The notes: generated from the sequence alone by a model not told the origin. A stretch of DNA of 64,000 bases from Trachythela sp. YZ-2020 (GCA_016169945.1 JADLSH010000145.1:2913501-2977500), one strand, 5' to 3'. Positions 9,151 through 20,616 are shown, numbered from the stretch's first letter. Made by a program: numbers and translations.

Positions 9151-9255
9151 AACAATTATTCGCCGAAGCCGAGGTGAATATCGATGAATAAAAACCGAGA
9201 CGAAGGCAAGGTTTTTATTCACCGATATTCACAGAGCCTGAGGCGAATAATTGTT
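9151..9255. repeat. 105-bp fold-back element in FGGY intron 1
   Basis: Near-perfect inverted repeat from AACAATTATTCGCC to GGCGAATAATTGTT. The same element sits at the same place in copy B (62845-62949), so it predates the duplication. Confidence 0.75.
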
Positions 9256-10056
9256 TTAGTAAAACCTTTTGGGGGGGGGGGGGGTGTTGGGGGAGGTCGG
9301 GCACACTATATGAATTGCCCTACTATTGGGCAAAAGCTAATGTGAAGCATTAGTTTTTTTGACCAACACATTACAGGGTTTTAGTTCAAATATCCTCATC
9401 CTTGGGAAGAAAAAAATAAAGATCAAATGCCCCACATATGCCTGACCCCTCCCCCCCCCGGATCTTAACATTGACAGGTGCATTAGTACTATTGTGATGA
9501 CATCATCAACATGAGTTAATATATGAGCAGTGTTATGTGACAGAATAGGGATCTGGTTATGTTGCACAAATATAATTATCTGCACATTCACAGTTTCTTT
9601 GTCTTTTCAGTAGCCTTTACTGACTGACTGTTGTCTTTTTCTACCATCCATCAGCCAAGCACTGTTGGGCAGGCAGTCTAGGAGAAGAGGGTGTGCAGAT
9701 TGAGGGGCTGTTGATAAATAGATAGATGCAGACTTGTGCCCTTGCAGAGTGCCAAATTTACAGGTTGATTTTTCAACCGGAGGCATGCCATGAGTCACCT
9801 ATGGTGATGTAGTTTCATTCTAATTTAAACCAATTTTTTCCATACATTTGCTTTGATAGCACAACTTTCAATTCAAGTTCTTAGCCTTTGAATTTGGTTG
9901 TGATTATTCCCTAGAATTTGCTCTCCTCTTGGGTGCTCCACCTTGCGGACGCAATGTCTGCCTTGCAGGCTATATTCATTCCCCTGGCTACATAGCCACA
10001 CATAATTGTATATAGTGGTGGAATATCAGTGGTAAAATCAAATCTGGTGAAATCTT
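9256..10056. other. Intron sequence without recognised features
   Basis: Contains poly-G (about 9269-9283) and poly-C tracts and unique sequence. Homology with copy B ends at about 9556. I see no gene. Confidence 0.5.
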
Positions 10057-10345
10057 ATGACAAGCAATCATTATACTACCAACAGATCTTTATCATGTGG
10101 TATGTGGTACCATCACTGTAACCATCATTATTACTACCAACAGATCAAATTATCATATCGCTGTAACCATCATTATTACTACCAACAGATCTCTATCATG
10201 TGGTACCATCACTGTAACCACCACCTTTACCACCAACAGATCTTTATCATGTAGTACCATCACTATAACCATCATTATTACTACTAACAGATCTCTATCA
10301 TGTGGTACCATCACTGTAACCATCATTGTAAAACTCATTAATAAT
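10057..10345. repeat. 51-bp minisatellite, array 1
   Basis: About five degenerate units of a ~51-bp repeat built on CATCACTGTAACCATCAT and ACCAACAGATCTTTATCATG. Because the unit is 17 codons long, it produces periodic open frames on both strands that are not genes. The same repeat continues at 15065-15870 and 20617-21235. Confidence 0.85.
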
Positions 10346-10747
10346 TCATGAAGAAAACACAAAAGAAATCATTAGCGTGAAGGAGTTTGTATATCTGATA
10401 CAGAATCATGCTGATTTACATAAACTTTAAGTTCAATTTTCTCACCAAATATCATTCATTTAATATTTTAAATTGTTGAAGAATACGAATGTTCTCATCA
10501 AGACGTTTCACAAGCTATTTACAACATGAGCGGCCGTGTTGTATCGGATATACAACGCTCGCCTTTTTACAGTAAGCGAAGGATCATTATATCTGGCGAC
10601 GAGGATGGGATAACAACTATAGGCTATATACAGCTATATAAGTACGATTATATAAGTATGATTTTAAGAAGTAAACAGTCAACGTTACGAAGCCAAGCGA
10701 TAACTGTATTCTGCATACAGCCTCAGGCTATAATACATTAAGACTGA

Positions 10748-10984
10748 ATGGCTGTTTCGCTGCCGAATTTCCCTGCTTTTGAAGTTCATTTGGACGGCAA
10801 TACCGGACCAAGATGGAAGAAATGGGTAACTCGTTTAGAACGACTGTTAACAGCGATGAACATTACAGATAAGCAACAGAAAAAAGCACTCATGTTACAT
10901 TTTGCTGGCCCAGAAGTCGACGAAATTTTTGACACGCTTGAAGACTCCAAAGCCGAGACAGACTACAAAGACTCACATAGATAA
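10748..10984 (+). CDS. Gypsy gag N-terminal fragment
   Basis: Seventy-eight codons starting MAVSLPNFPAFEVHLDGN, with the WKKWVTRLERLLTAM and ALMLHFAGPEVDEIFDTL segments typical of gag from invertebrate K02A2.6-like Ty3/Gypsy elements. It stops early (TAA at 10982-10984), and the next recognisable part begins in another frame at about 11061, so a stretch of gag is missing or shifted. Part of a dead element; no independent function expected. Confidence 0.7.
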   Translation: MAVSLPNFPAFEVHLDGNTGPRWKKWVTRLERLLTAMNITDKQQKKALMLHFAGPEVDEIFDTLEDSKAETDYKDSHR

Positions 10985-11060
10985 ATAAATAAAAGAACAT
11001 ATTATTCTTAGCTGTACTTCGAGCACGCTGCGTAGGCGAGCACTTCAGGATGAATACAGC

Positions 11061-11687
11061 TTGGACAAGTTATTGAAAGTTGGAAGATCGTCAGAAATCA
11101 GCGAAAGGCAAGCAAGACATCTCGAAGGCAGAGATCAAACAATAAATTCAGTTCGTGGCAGAAACAGAAGCTATCAAGCGAGACGAAATTATTCATCGCG
11201 TGAGGACAAACCACCCACTCATTTTGGCAAGAAGAATTTTCATACCTATCAACAAAGTAAAGAGCCGAATCAAACCTGCAGAAACTGCGGTGGACATTTT
11301 CCCCATAAACAAGTTTGTCCAGCGAGAGATAAAGATTGTAGTGCATGCGGAAAACGTGAACATTTTGCACGCGTATGTCGTACGAATCCACCGAAATCGA
11401 AACCTGTGAATGCTGTCGCACAATCCCTTGATCAGTACCGATCAAACAACGACGAAGCTGAAGAGTACGAATATGTGTACACGGTTAAAAAGTCACCAAA
11501 TTGCCCACCTACCTGTCTAATGGAAATGGAAGGGCAACGACTCAACATGATGATTGACACCGGAGCATCGGTCAACCTGATAGATGAAACAACCTACAAA
11601 AAAAAAATCGACATGGAGAACGAAAATTGGAAAAAGCAGAGCGCCACATCTACTCCTATGGTTCGTCAGCACCCCTACCCGTACTAG
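11061..11687 (+). CDS. Gypsy nucleocapsid zinc knuckles and aspartic protease
   Basis: The frame contains two zinc knuckles: a degenerate CRNCGGHFPHKQVC and a canonical CX2CX4HX4C (CSACGKREHFARVC). They are followed by a retropepsin active site in MMIDTGASVNLID (catalytic Asp in DTG). The frame ends at a stop after VRQHPYPY, while the rest of the protease region continues in an overlapping frame (11627-11962). This is the gag-pol junction of a Ty3/Gypsy polyprotein with one frameshift. Not expected to be functional. Confidence 0.8.
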   Translation: MDKLLKVGRSSEISERQARHLEGRDQTINSVRGRNRSYQARRNYSSREDKPPTHFGKKNFHTYQQSKEPNQTCRNCGGHFPHKQVCPARDKDCSACGKREHFARVCRTNPPKSKPVNAVAQSLDQYRSNNDEAEEYEYVYTVKKSPNCPPTCLMEMEGQRLNMMIDTGASVNLIDETTYKKKIDMENENWKKQSATSTPMVRQHPYPY

Positions 11688-11933
11688 GAACGTTTGTCAC
11701 TACGATTAAAACACCAGATGTGTCAACAATTGCCAAGTTACATGTCGTTAAAGGAAATTTTGGAAATCTACTCAGCTTTGCCACAGCCAAGCGATTGAAT
11801 CTCCTTCAAGTATCTGTAAATACAGTCGATGTTCCATACCCTGAATGTCTACAACAAGAGTACAAGTGTTTGTTTGGAGGAATTGGGAAAGTGAAAGGAC
11901 GGTTGATTAAATTACATAATTATAGATCTCCAA

Positions 11934-13202
11934 GTGAAACCGAAACAACAGCCTCATCGTAGAATACCTTTCCACGTACGAAAAGATGTAGAGAAAGAAC
12001 TTGAGCGGTTAGAGAAGTTGGATATAATAGAGAAAGTTGTTGATCCAACGCCATGGGTAAGTCCCATCGTGGTTGTGCCAAAAGATTCAGGAGAAGTGAG
12101 AATTTGCGTCGATATGCGTGAAGCTAATCAGGCGGTGAAAAGGAAGAAACATCTGATGCCTACTACGGACGATCTCATTGCTGATCTTAACGGTGCTACG
12201 GTATTTAGTAAGCTGGATCGCTCGCCTGGATATCACCAATTTGAATTATCTCCAGGAAGTCGGAACATCACCACTTTTTCCACCCACGTTGGGCTTAGAA
12301 GGTACAAACGTCTTCTGTTTGGCATTAATGCAGCAGCTGAAATATTTCAGAACGCCATCGAAGAAATACTTGTCGGTTTGCCTGGATGCAAGAATATATC
12401 AGATGACATTATTGTTTTTGGTAGAAATCAGAAAGAGCATGATACAAACCTACGTGGAGTTCTCGAAAGAACGAAGCAGTATAACATCCGTCTAAAAGAA
12501 GAAAAGTGTTTATTCTCACAGTCGAAGATTCTGTTCTACGGTCATATCTTCACTGAAAAGGGAATTAAACCAGATCCCAAGAAGATCGATGTCATCAAAG
12601 CCATGAATCCACCTCAGTGTGCAAGTGAAGTGAAGTCACTCCTAGGAATGGGGCAGTATGTATCCAGATTCATCCCCGATTATGCCAAGATAACAGCCCC
12701 ACTACGAAACCTCACCAAGCAAGGTGTCGACTGGAAATGGACCGAGGAAGAACAGACGGCTCTCGACAGTTTGAAAGAAGCGCTTGCTGGAGTGATGACG
12801 TATTTTGATCCAAGAAAGAAGACGGAAATCGTTGTTGATGCAAGCCCAGTAGGACTTGGTGGTCTACTGATGCAAGAACGAAAAGTCGTTAGCTATGCAA
12901 GCCGCGCTCTTAGTGAAGTCGAAGCACGATATTCTCAAACGGAAAGAGAGATGTTAGCTGTAGTTTGGGCTGCTGAACACTTTCACCTATACGTTTATGA
13001 CTCAAAGTTCCATATCATCACCGATCACAAACCCTTACTTGGTATTTTCAAGAGCAACAAACCCACATCGACCCGTATCGATCGTTGGAAATGGAGACTT
13101 ATGCCTTATGATTGTCAATTGTTTTACCGTCCTGGAAGAAACGAAGAAAATCCAGCAGAAGTCGTCACCCGAACACCTCGGAAGTCGAAGAGCAGAACGT
13201 AG
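11934..13202 (+). CDS. Gypsy reverse transcriptase - RNase H
   Basis: An uninterrupted 422-codon frame. RT motifs in order: WVSPIVVVPKDSGEVRICVDMR, FSKLDRSPGYHQ (catalytic Asp), FGINAAAEIFQ, and SDDIIVFG (catalytic DD pair). The connection domain (FIPDYAKITAPLRNL) leads to RNase H with EIVVDASPVGLGG, YSQTEREMLAVVWA and TDHKPLLGIF, which supply the acidic catalytic residues. It lacks an N-terminal start because it is part of a polyprotein. Best-preserved part of the element; the integrase that should follow is broken by MITE insertions after 13315. Confidence 0.9.
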   Translation: MKPKQQPHRRIPFHVRKDVEKELERLEKLDIIEKVVDPTPWVSPIVVVPKDSGEVRICVDMREANQAVKRKKHLMPTTDDLIADLNGATVFSKLDRSPGYHQFELSPGSRNITTFSTHVGLRRYKRLLFGINAAAEIFQNAIEEILVGLPGCKNISDDIIVFGRNQKEHDTNLRGVLERTKQYNIRLKEEKCLFSQSKILFYGHIFTEKGIKPDPKKIDVIKAMNPPQCASEVKSLLGMGQYVSRFIPDYAKITAPLRNLTKQGVDWKWTEEEQTALDSLKEALAGVMTYFDPRKKTEIVVDASPVGLGGLLMQERKVVSYASRALSEVEARYSQTEREMLAVVWAAEHFHLYVYDSKFHIITDHKPLLGIFKSNKPTSTRIDRWKWRLMPYDCQLFYRPGRNEENPAEVVTRTPRKSKSRT

Positions 13203-13315
13203 CAGAGGAATACACCAACTATGTTTGTACCAATGCAATCCCAAAAGCCATGACTATTCAGGAAGTAGAAGTTGAAACTCAGAAAGATCCAACAATGCAA
13301 GCCGTGTTAAAAGCT

Positions 13316-13606
13316 ATTATAAAATAACATGTATATAACGCGTGCTCTGATTGGTCGAAACCCGTGTTTGGATCAGGCCATCCAAACACGGAAGACTATC
13401 GTGTTGTTGTTATTTTATAAAACAATTACTATATGGTTTCCGTGTTTGGATGGCCTGATCCAAACACTTGGGAATGTTGCTCGAGTTAAGAAAAGCTCGC
13501 AAAATCACTCGCCTTCGGCTCGAGATTTCGCGCGCTTTTCTTAACTCTCGCAACATTCCCGCGTGTTTGGATCAGGCCATCCAAATACGGAAACCATAAA
13601 GTAATT
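13316..13606. mobile_element. Fold-back MITE inside Gypsy pol
   Basis: Several inverted copies of CCGTGTTTGGATGGCCTGATCCAAACAC flank an inner palindrome (TTAAGAAAAGC ... GCTTTTCTTAA, with CTCGCCTTCGGCTCGAG near the centre). The Gypsy frame resumes after it at about 13605 (integrase-region sequence ETGNWSSPEVQEYTK). Ends are approximate. Confidence 0.7.
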
Positions 13607-13689
13607 GTATATTGAAACAGGCAACTGGTCAAGCCCCGAAGTTCAGGAATACACAAAGATCAAGCAAGAATTAGCAGTTCACAAAGGAG

Positions 13690-14300
13690 CAATCCTGAGT
13701 AGTCTAGGACCTGTATAGGAGTTTGTATGAATTTCATTTACCACAGGCAATCTCAACTGTTTTAGGGTAAAATGACCATGGCGGTCAACATGGCATATGT
13801 GCCAATGTGCCAAACTCCTCGTGGGCTACTTCCCAGGGGGTGGCAAATATTTTCACGAAACGCTGGTTCGCCACCACAGAACCCAGTAAATATATTATAT
13901 TTATTGTATTTTTATGATTTATGATAAAAACAATAGAAAATACGCAAATATTTATTGTTTTTTTCATAAATCATAAAAATACAGTAAATATAATATATTT
14001 ACTTGGGTTCTGTGGTGGCGAACAAACGTTTCGTGAAAATATTGCCCCCCCCTGTCAAGTAGCCCACGAGGAGTTTTCGCGAAGATTGCGCGTGACTTTC
14101 AAATTATTTTTAAACTTGTGTCTTGATTCTGATCCTAAATGTGTTATGGGAGGTTTTTTCCTTTCAAGTGCAACTAATGTTTTCAATTTTTCGATTGGGA
14201 CTATTCTACAATGAAGTACTCTTGGATACTGTAATCTAAATACATATGAAGACGAAGAAGTGGCATTTATCGGGAAGAGAAGCGGCGAGGCATTGCAATG
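13690..14300. repeat. Diverged copy of the 22.4-kb TIR repeat, interrupted
   Basis: AGTCTAGGACCTGTATAGGAG... (13697 on) matches the left TIR of the element at 22413. Sequence at about 14150-14270 matches the reverse complement of 22590-22700. A second fold-back element at 13812-14076 interrupts it. Confidence 0.55.
13812..14076. mobile_element. 265-bp palindromic MITE
   Basis: Inverted arms begin AAACTCCTCGTGGGCTACTT and meet at an AT-rich centre (about 13915-13940). The right end reads AGTAGCCCACGAGGAGTTT. No target duplication was identified. Confidence 0.7.
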
Positions 14301-14431
14301 GCCGCATATTTGACGAAATATCGAAGGACACAACATCGAAGATAAAATACACTGCACTGCTTCAAAACTTGACGAAACTTGGTTGAAATCTTCTTTAGCC
14401 ATCTATCATTATGTAAAAGTACAACAATTGG

Positions 14432-14755
14432 ATGATACTTGCGAGACTCGGCGATAAAAAGCAAACAAGACGGCAAAATATGGCTGAAATCGTGTTTTGG
14501 TGGGGGGTAAGTGAAATAAAATTTATTATATTTAAACAAAAAGAAAGAAACCACGAAGCACAAACAGAGAATCCACCATCCATAGCTAATCCCAGTCAAG
14601 ATGAAATAACCGAACTACCATCCATAGCTAATCCCAGTCAAGATGAAATAACCGAACTACCATCCATAGCTAATCCCAGTCAAGATGAAATACTCCAATC
14701 CTTAAGAAGATCAAATCGACAAAGAAGACCACCCGAAAATAGACAATTGCCATAA
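14432..14755 (+). pseudogene. Gypsy polyprotein C-terminal remnant
   Basis: The frame ends with three tandem 15-residue repeats (PSIANPSQDEITEL) and then SLRRSNRQRRPPENRQLP, a basic tail typical of the C-terminus of Ty3/Gypsy integrase polyproteins. The DNA repeats are about 45 bases long. It lies 180 bases before the polypurine tract and 3' LTR-like end. The integrase core is not recognisable between here and the RNase H region. Moderate confidence that it belongs to the same element. Confidence 0.55.
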
Positions 14756-15064
14756 TTTATTTGAATAATCAAAGAGGAAAAAGACAGAAAAATATTCTAG
14801 ATAGAAACTTTGAGTTTAAGATATATGGACAATTTTGGGAAGAATAAAACATTTAAAACTTGTAGGTATTATTTAGGTTAAATTATTTAAAAAAAAAAAA
14901 ACCCATGATACTTTTCAACTAGTGACAAGGAGGGATGTAATATCCTCATTAATATTCCACGTTACCTTACTAATGTCCTAATTAGTATTCGATATAGTTG
15001 TATATAAACGATTGCTAACTGGTAATAAAGGTTGGAGTTTTTACAGTAAGCGAAGGATCATAAT

Positions 15065-15870
15065 TATAACTACCTACAGATCTTTATCATGTAGTACCAT
15101 CACTGTAATCAGATGTCACCATTACTACCAACAGATCTTTATCATGTAGTACCATCACTGTAACCATCATCATTACTACCAAAATATTTTTATCATGTAG
15201 TTCTATCACTGTAACTGTCATTATTACTACCAACCGATCTTTATCATGTAGTAACCATCACTGTAACTATCATTTTTACTACCAACAGATCTTTATCATG
15301 TAGTACCATCACTGTAACCATCACCATTACACCAACAGTTCTTTATCATAATGTACCATCACTGTAACCATCATCATTACTACCAACATATCTTTATCAT
15401 GTAGTACCATCACTGTAACCATCATCATTACTACCAACAGATCTTTATCATAATGTACCATCACTGTAACCATCATCATTACTACCAACATATCTTTATC
15501 ATGTAGTACCATCACTGTAACCATCATATTACACCAACAGATCATTATCATACAATACCATCACTGTAACCATCATCATTACTACCAACAAATCTTTATC
15601 AGGCAGTACCATCACTGTAACCATCATCATTACTACCAACAGATCTTTATCATACAGTACCATCACTGTAACCATCATCATTACTACCAACATATCATTG
15701 TCATACAATACCATCACTGTAATTATCATCATTACACCAAGAGATCATTATCATACAATACCATCACTGTAACCATCATCATTACTACCAACAGATCATT
15801 GTCATACAATACCATCACTGTAACCATCATGATTACACCAAGAGATCATTATCGTGCAGTACCATCACTC
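15065..15870. repeat. 51-bp minisatellite, array 2
   Basis: About 16 units of the same repeat as array 1, with variants CATGTAGTACC, CATACAATACC and CATAATGTACC. It continues from array 1 across the Gypsy insertion and is cut at its right end by the LINE. Confidence 0.9.
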
Positions 15871-15957
15871 ATATTATATGCATGTTTTTGAGGAGAGGTA
15901 CGCATTGTATATAGCTCCGCAAATATCTTAAAATTATAAATATAAGCCAACGTTTTC

Positions 15958-17436
15958 GTGATGGATATAGAACAAGCCAACAGAGGAAGCCTTTTACATG
16001 GTGTATCAACGAACAGTAAAGGCAAATTAATATGGATTGGATCTCTCGAGTCACTGCAGATGTTTGTTAAGGATGTTCTGAATATTTCTGACGGGACTTG
16101 GGGTTGCCGTGGTGGTGCAAAGCAGTTTAAAAACGAATGTATAGACATCAGATGGTATCCTGATACAAAATCGATAACACTTAGCGGGAAGTTAAAGGAC
16201 GAACTTAACCAACAGCTGATTTCGCTGGCTTCTATATCTACAGAATTGGCAAACAGCGAAAATAAAGAAACTGACGACCAAAGCGAAACTAAAAAAACTG
16301 ACGACCAAAGCGAAACTAAAGAAACTGACGACCAAAGCGAAGCGAAAACGAACTGTACTTGTGTAGCAGATACCCGCAAGCTCTCCGGCCTTGAGAGTCA
16401 ACTGGAAGCTATTGTGAAAGAAGTACATGCCAACACGGCTGCTGTAAACGAAATATTAATCGAACGCACAAAGGAACTCGATGAAGCTAAACTGAAAGAA
16501 TTAGAAAACGAACTTGTTCGTTCAAGAAAAGAAAACCACAAACTGTCGAATGAAAACTTGAACCTCATGAGTACAAACGAGAAGTTGACGGAAAGAACTA
16601 ACAATCTATCATTCATATTAGCAGACTTACAAGGAAAGACAAAAAATGCTGAGGACGAAAGAGACAGCTTAATCACCGCTATGCGGCTATTGGTCGCAGA
16701 ATCGAATGCTATAGTCAAAGAAAACGAACAATTGAATCATAAGCATGACATTGAACAAAGCAACAGCAACGAAGCGGACGATTGCACCACCCAGTCAGGT
16801 GATGTTGTAAATCCGAATATTCAATTAGGAAATAGTTTCGCTGTACTCGGTGTTCAAGAAAACAACAAGGGTGAAGAAGCAACAACAACAGCTGAAGGCC
16901 AAGATACTCCAAAAGAGAATACTTTGAGTAAAGAGCAAAAGCGTAAGAAAAAGTCAAAGAAAAAGCAAACTGCAATCGTGTCGGATAAGCCAAAGACAAA
17001 GGAAGCCGATAAACCGCAGCCAGACGGTGAACAAAGGCAGTCAAAGACTTCGGTCGTTGTGGCAGGAGACTCGATTATTAAATACGTAAAAGGCTGGGAA
17101 CTATCGAATGATGAGCAAATCGTGTCAGTTAAATCCTTTTCAGGTGCTACTGTCGATGACATGGGGGATTTCCTGAAGCCAAGTATCCGTAAGCATCCAG
17201 ACAAACTTATTATCCATGCTGGAACAAATGATGTCCGCAGCTCGAGTCCCACAACTATTGCTAAAAAAGTAACCGAGTTAGCAGAGCAGTTTAAAAAAGA
17301 ATCAAGCAATACAAGGATAATCATCTCCTCTTTAGTCACTAGAAGTGATAATCAAGATCTTGCAAGAAAGGTAAATGACACTAACAATATTATAAAATCA
17401 AACTGTTGCAAAAAAAAACTGGGTATTCTTAGATAA
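15958..17436 (+). CDS. LINE D ORF1 with SGNH/esterase-like domain
   Basis: 492 codons. The N-terminus is unrecognised. Residues about 100-125 hold a tandem ETDDQSE repeat, then a long coiled coil (about 140-270) and a Lys-rich segment. The C-terminal part is an SGNH-hydrolase-like domain: VVVAGDSIIKYV (nucleophile Ser in GDS), FSGATVDDM (Gly block) and HAGTNDV (Asn block). The last block, GLHLNHEGS with the catalytic His, lies after the stop in another frame (17411-17545), just past an A8 run, so a one-base slip truncates the protein. Esterase-type ORF1 proteins are known from CR1-clade LINEs. Confidence 0.8.
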   Translation: MMDIEQANRGSLLHGVSTNSKGKLIWIGSLESLQMFVKDVLNISDGTWGCRGGAKQFKNECIDIRWYPDTKSITLSGKLKDELNQQLISLASISTELANSENKETDDQSETKKTDDQSETKETDDQSEAKTNCTCVADTRKLSGLESQLEAIVKEVHANTAAVNEILIERTKELDEAKLKELENELVRSRKENHKLSNENLNLMSTNEKLTERTNNLSFILADLQGKTKNAEDERDSLITAMRLLVAESNAIVKENEQLNHKHDIEQSNSNEADDCTTQSGDVVNPNIQLGNSFAVLGVQENNKGEEATTTAEGQDTPKENTLSKEQKRKKKSKKKQTAIVSDKPKTKEADKPQPDGEQRQSKTSVVVAGDSIIKYVKGWELSNDEQIVSVKSFSGATVDDMGDFLKPSIRKHPDKLIIHAGTNDVRSSSPTTIAKKVTELAEQFKKESSNTRIIISSLVTRSDNQDLARKVNDTNNIIKSNCCKKKLGILR

Positions 17437-17614
17437 CAGCAACATAAACCGTTCACATTTAAATCATAGGGGATTACATTTAAATCACGAAGGTAGTGCC
17501 TTGCTACAAGATAATTTTAAAAATATTCTAAAATCTCAGGATTGAACTGATGAAAGGACGAGGAAGGAAGCTCATGAAATCAACTTAAATATTCCTAAAA
17601 CAAGAGGTTTTAAA

Positions 17615-18301
17615 ATGGCTATGCTTAACATAGTCAGTTTGCCAAAACATCTTGATGAAATTCGTTTATTGTTGCATGATAAAAAAATGGATGTCTTGGC
17701 ACTTAATGAAACCCGCCTCGACCCTACCATTTCTGACGAACTTGTCAGTGTGGAAGGTTATGATATACTGCGTGCCGATCGAACAAGGAATGGAGGGGGG
17801 GTCTGCATTTATGTAAGGTGCCACGTAAATTATCAAAAACGTCCAGATTTAGTTCCAAATGGCCTAGAAGCGGTTTGTCTAGAAGTTAGACAAGCTAATA
17901 GTCAGTCCTTTATTATTTCGTGCGTTTATAGACCACCGAATACCCATGCTGAGGTATTTTTAAAAATTGAAAGACTTATCCAACTAGTTGATAATGAAAG
18001 CAAGGAAGTTTATATCCTAGGCGATTTAAACTGCAATTTACTTGAACCGACTTTGTTGACTACTAAAACGCTTCAGGATATTTTGGAACTATATCAATTG
18101 ACACAATTAATAAAAGATCCGACTCGTATTACTAAATCTACACAATCACTACTAGATGTCTGTATTTCGACGCCCGAGAAAGTAACTTACTCGGGCATAC
18201 TACATCTCGGTATAAGTGACCACAGCCTTATTTATGCAATACGAAAACTAAATTCCAGACCAAATAACGGTTCTCAAGGGTTTGTAGAGATTAGAATTTA
18301 A
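17615..18301 (+). pseudogene. LINE D ORF2, AP-like endonuclease part
   Basis: An APE-type endonuclease: LALNETRLDPTI (catalytic Glu), GGVCIYVR, SCVYRPP, YILGDLNCNLLEP (GDxN motif) and LGISDHSLIYA (catalytic DH). It nicks target DNA to prime reverse transcription. The N-terminal beta strand precedes the ATG and may belong to a longer ORF2. The frame breaks at 18301; the reverse transcriptase continues in a different frame at 18342, so one frameshift separates the two. Confidence 0.85.
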
Positions 18302-18341
18302 AAAATTCAATGCTCAATGCTTTTTAAACGATCTGTATACG

Positions 18342-20430
18342 ATGCCTTGGGCGGAACTAGACAGTAAACGAAATGTGGACGAAATGTGGGAATGCTGGAA
18401 AGCACTATTTGTTCAGGTCCTTGACAAACATGCGCCGATTAGATCAAAAAGAATTAAGAAAAAGGGTAGTTTACCGTGGGTAAATAAAGAAATTAAAGCA
18501 ATGTTATTTAGAAGGGATTTTCTCAAGCGAAAAGCAATAAAAACAAAAGAGGAAAATGATTGGAAACTATACAAGTCCTCTAGAAATGCTGCCAATATTG
18601 CCATGCGTAATGCCAAAAAAGAATATTATGCAACGCAATTCGCAAACCATAATAAGAACCCGAAGCAAGCCTGGAAAACAATAAACGATATCTTAGGGCG
18701 AAATCGCAAACAAAATACTGTTAATGAAATTAAATTAGTTGATAAAACAGTTACTTCAACTGAGGAATTAGTTGAAGTTTTTAATGATCATTTTACAAAC
18801 ATAGGTCCTAAATTGGCTGAAACAATTGAACAAGATAATGATTGTAGTTTTAGAGATTTTATTGATCAAAACGAATCTGGTGCTGGGTTTTCATTTCAGC
18901 CAGTAAATGTGGCAACAGTCTTTAAGCTTATAACCAAATTGTCTTCCTCGAAAGCGACGGGTATTGATAAAATTTCAGCTAAAGTTCTCTTGACTGCAGC
19001 TCCTGCTATTGCACGATCTTTGACAAAGATATTTAATGTGTCAATTATTTCAGAGCAGTTTCCTTCGGAATGGAAAGCTGCAAGGGTAATTCCAATATTT
19101 AAAAAAGGCCAGCGGACTATGTTAGACAACTATAGACCAATTTCAATCCTACCAGTAGTGAGTAAACTGATGGAAAGGATTTTGCATGATCAAATGCTTG
19201 ACTATTTGATGAACGAAAATATTCTATCAGAACATCAATATGGCTTTAGACCTTCGCATTCTACAACAACTACACTCTTAGATTGTACAAATGAATGGTA
19301 TGTCAACATGGACCGCGGCCTTTATAATTTAGTAGTTTTTCTCGATTTAAAGAAAGCATTTGACACTGTCAACCACGAAATACTGTTACGTAAGTTTCAA
19401 ATGTATGGATTTGGGAAAAACGCGCTTACCCTATTGCGTTGTTATTTGACGCACCGAACACAAAATGTCAGTTAAAAGGCATATTTTCAAATCAGAGAAA
19501 AATAACTTGTGGTATTCCCCAGGAAGTATACTCAGCCCTCTTTTGTTCATCATCTATATAAATGATTTACCAAATTGTCTCAAGCATACAACATCTAGAA
19601 TGTTTGCAGATGACACCAGCCTAACAGCTGTAGGTGAAACTTTGGATGAAGTTGAGAGGAGGGCAAATGAAGACCTGGTGAATGTCCACAGGTGGCTGTC
19701 TGCAAATAAACTTAGTTTAAATATTGCGAAAACCGAGTACGTTTTGATTGGATCTCACTATAAAATAAATAATACGGCTGTCCAGCCTGAAGTTAAAATC
19801 AATAGCAAACCGGTCAAACGAGTGAAACATGCCAAAGTACTTGGTGTTCAGATTGACGAGAATTTAAATTGGAAAAAACATATTGAATTCATTGCCAGTA
19901 AAATATCGTCGGGTATTGGAGCCATTAGGAAACTTAAGGAATTTGTGGATCGAAACACCTTAGTATTGGTATATAATGCTTTAATCCAACCACATTTTGA
20001 TTATTGTTGCGAAGTTTGGGATACGATTGGCAAAGTCCAGGCTGAACGTCTTCAAATATTTCAGAATAGAGCGGCTAGACTGATCATGAATTTTAAAAAT
20101 GAGCATGGACAGTCTATTTTGGCACGTAATTCTCTTGACTGGATATCGTTAGAAGAACGTAGGGCACAAATGAAAGCCAGGCTCATGTACAAAACGGTCA
20201 ATAAATTAGCCCCTCACAGACTGTGTGATATTTTTCAAAAAACTAACACAGTAAGTGATTACAATCTAAGGGGTTCTTCGACTAGCCTTTGTATTCCACG
20301 GCCTAGGACTGAATTCTTAAAAAGGAGTTTTAGCTATTGCGGGGCTCAACTATGGAATCAGATACCGGAAGAGATAAGAAATTCTGTATCTTACGATTCA
20401 TTTTGTCAAAAGCTTTCTTCCTCGACCTAG
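18342..20430 (+). pseudogene. LINE D ORF2, reverse transcriptase part
   Basis: Frames 18342-19475 and 19465-20430 together cover the reverse transcriptase and C-terminal region. Visible are FKKGQRTMLDNYRPISILP, QYGFRPSHST, VVFLDLKKAFDTVNHEILL (motif A, catalytic Asp), then after the frameshift the SILSPLLFIIYINDLP block, MFADDTSL (catalytic FADD) and HFDYCCEVWD. The C-terminal helical region ends LKRSFSYCGAQLWNQIPEEIR. A single base shift at about 19475 separates the halves. Inactive as read. Confidence 0.85.
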
Positions 20431-20616
20431 ACATTGTAACATATATTGTTGAACTAAATAGAGTGTAAATATAGTTATAGTTTTATAGTTTTTTAAATTT
20501 GTAATATACTTAGTATCTTTTGTTATGTATTTTGTAATGTTAGCACACCTCTTTTGGAAACCAGCTGTATATAGTTGAAAAGATTAGTGTGTTTAAATAA
20601 AGTTGATCATCATCAT

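Larger units (their letters stand above)
5256..9556. repeat. Segmental duplication copy A
   Basis: This block aligns colinearly with 59005-63243. It holds the 5' region of a phosphoesterase-like gene (minus), a long intergenic stretch and FGGY exon 1 (plus). Differences seen by eye: copy A has a LINE fragment at 6447-7484, lacks about 130 bases present at about 59915-60060, lacks about 730 bases present at about 60472-61205, and lacks about 85 bases just before FGGY codon 3. Point differences and small indels are scattered throughout. The left edge is the Polinton 1 junction. Confidence 0.85.
10569..15064 (+). mobile_element. Ty3/Gypsy LTR retrotransposon, degraded
   Basis: Gag-like, zinc-knuckle, protease, RT and RNase H regions lie in order, then interrupted integrase remnants. 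The 3' end has a purine tract (AAGGAGGGA) followed by an LTR-like segment from about 14936 to 15064 ending TTTTTACAGTAAGCGAAGGATCAT. The same 24 bases occur at about 10566-10590, just before a primer-binding-site-like TGGCGACGAGG, so they mark the remnant of the 5' LTR. The element sits between arrays 1 and 2 of the minisatellite. Two fold-back MITEs interrupt it. Confidence 0.75.
15871..20616 (+). mobile_element. CR1/L2-like LINE (LINE D), near full length
   Basis: Two-ORF non-LTR retrotransposon with an esterase-type ORF1 and an endonuclease-RT ORF2, ending in a short (CAT)n tail. It separates minisatellite arrays 2 and 3. ORF1 has one late frameshift and ORF2 has two, so it is inactive as read. 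Confidence 0.85.

Noticed and set aside
14055..14402. 115-codon minus-strand frame related to 22482-22814
   Set aside because: Shared because both lie in copies of one non-coding TIR repeat; the frames are not conserved in length.
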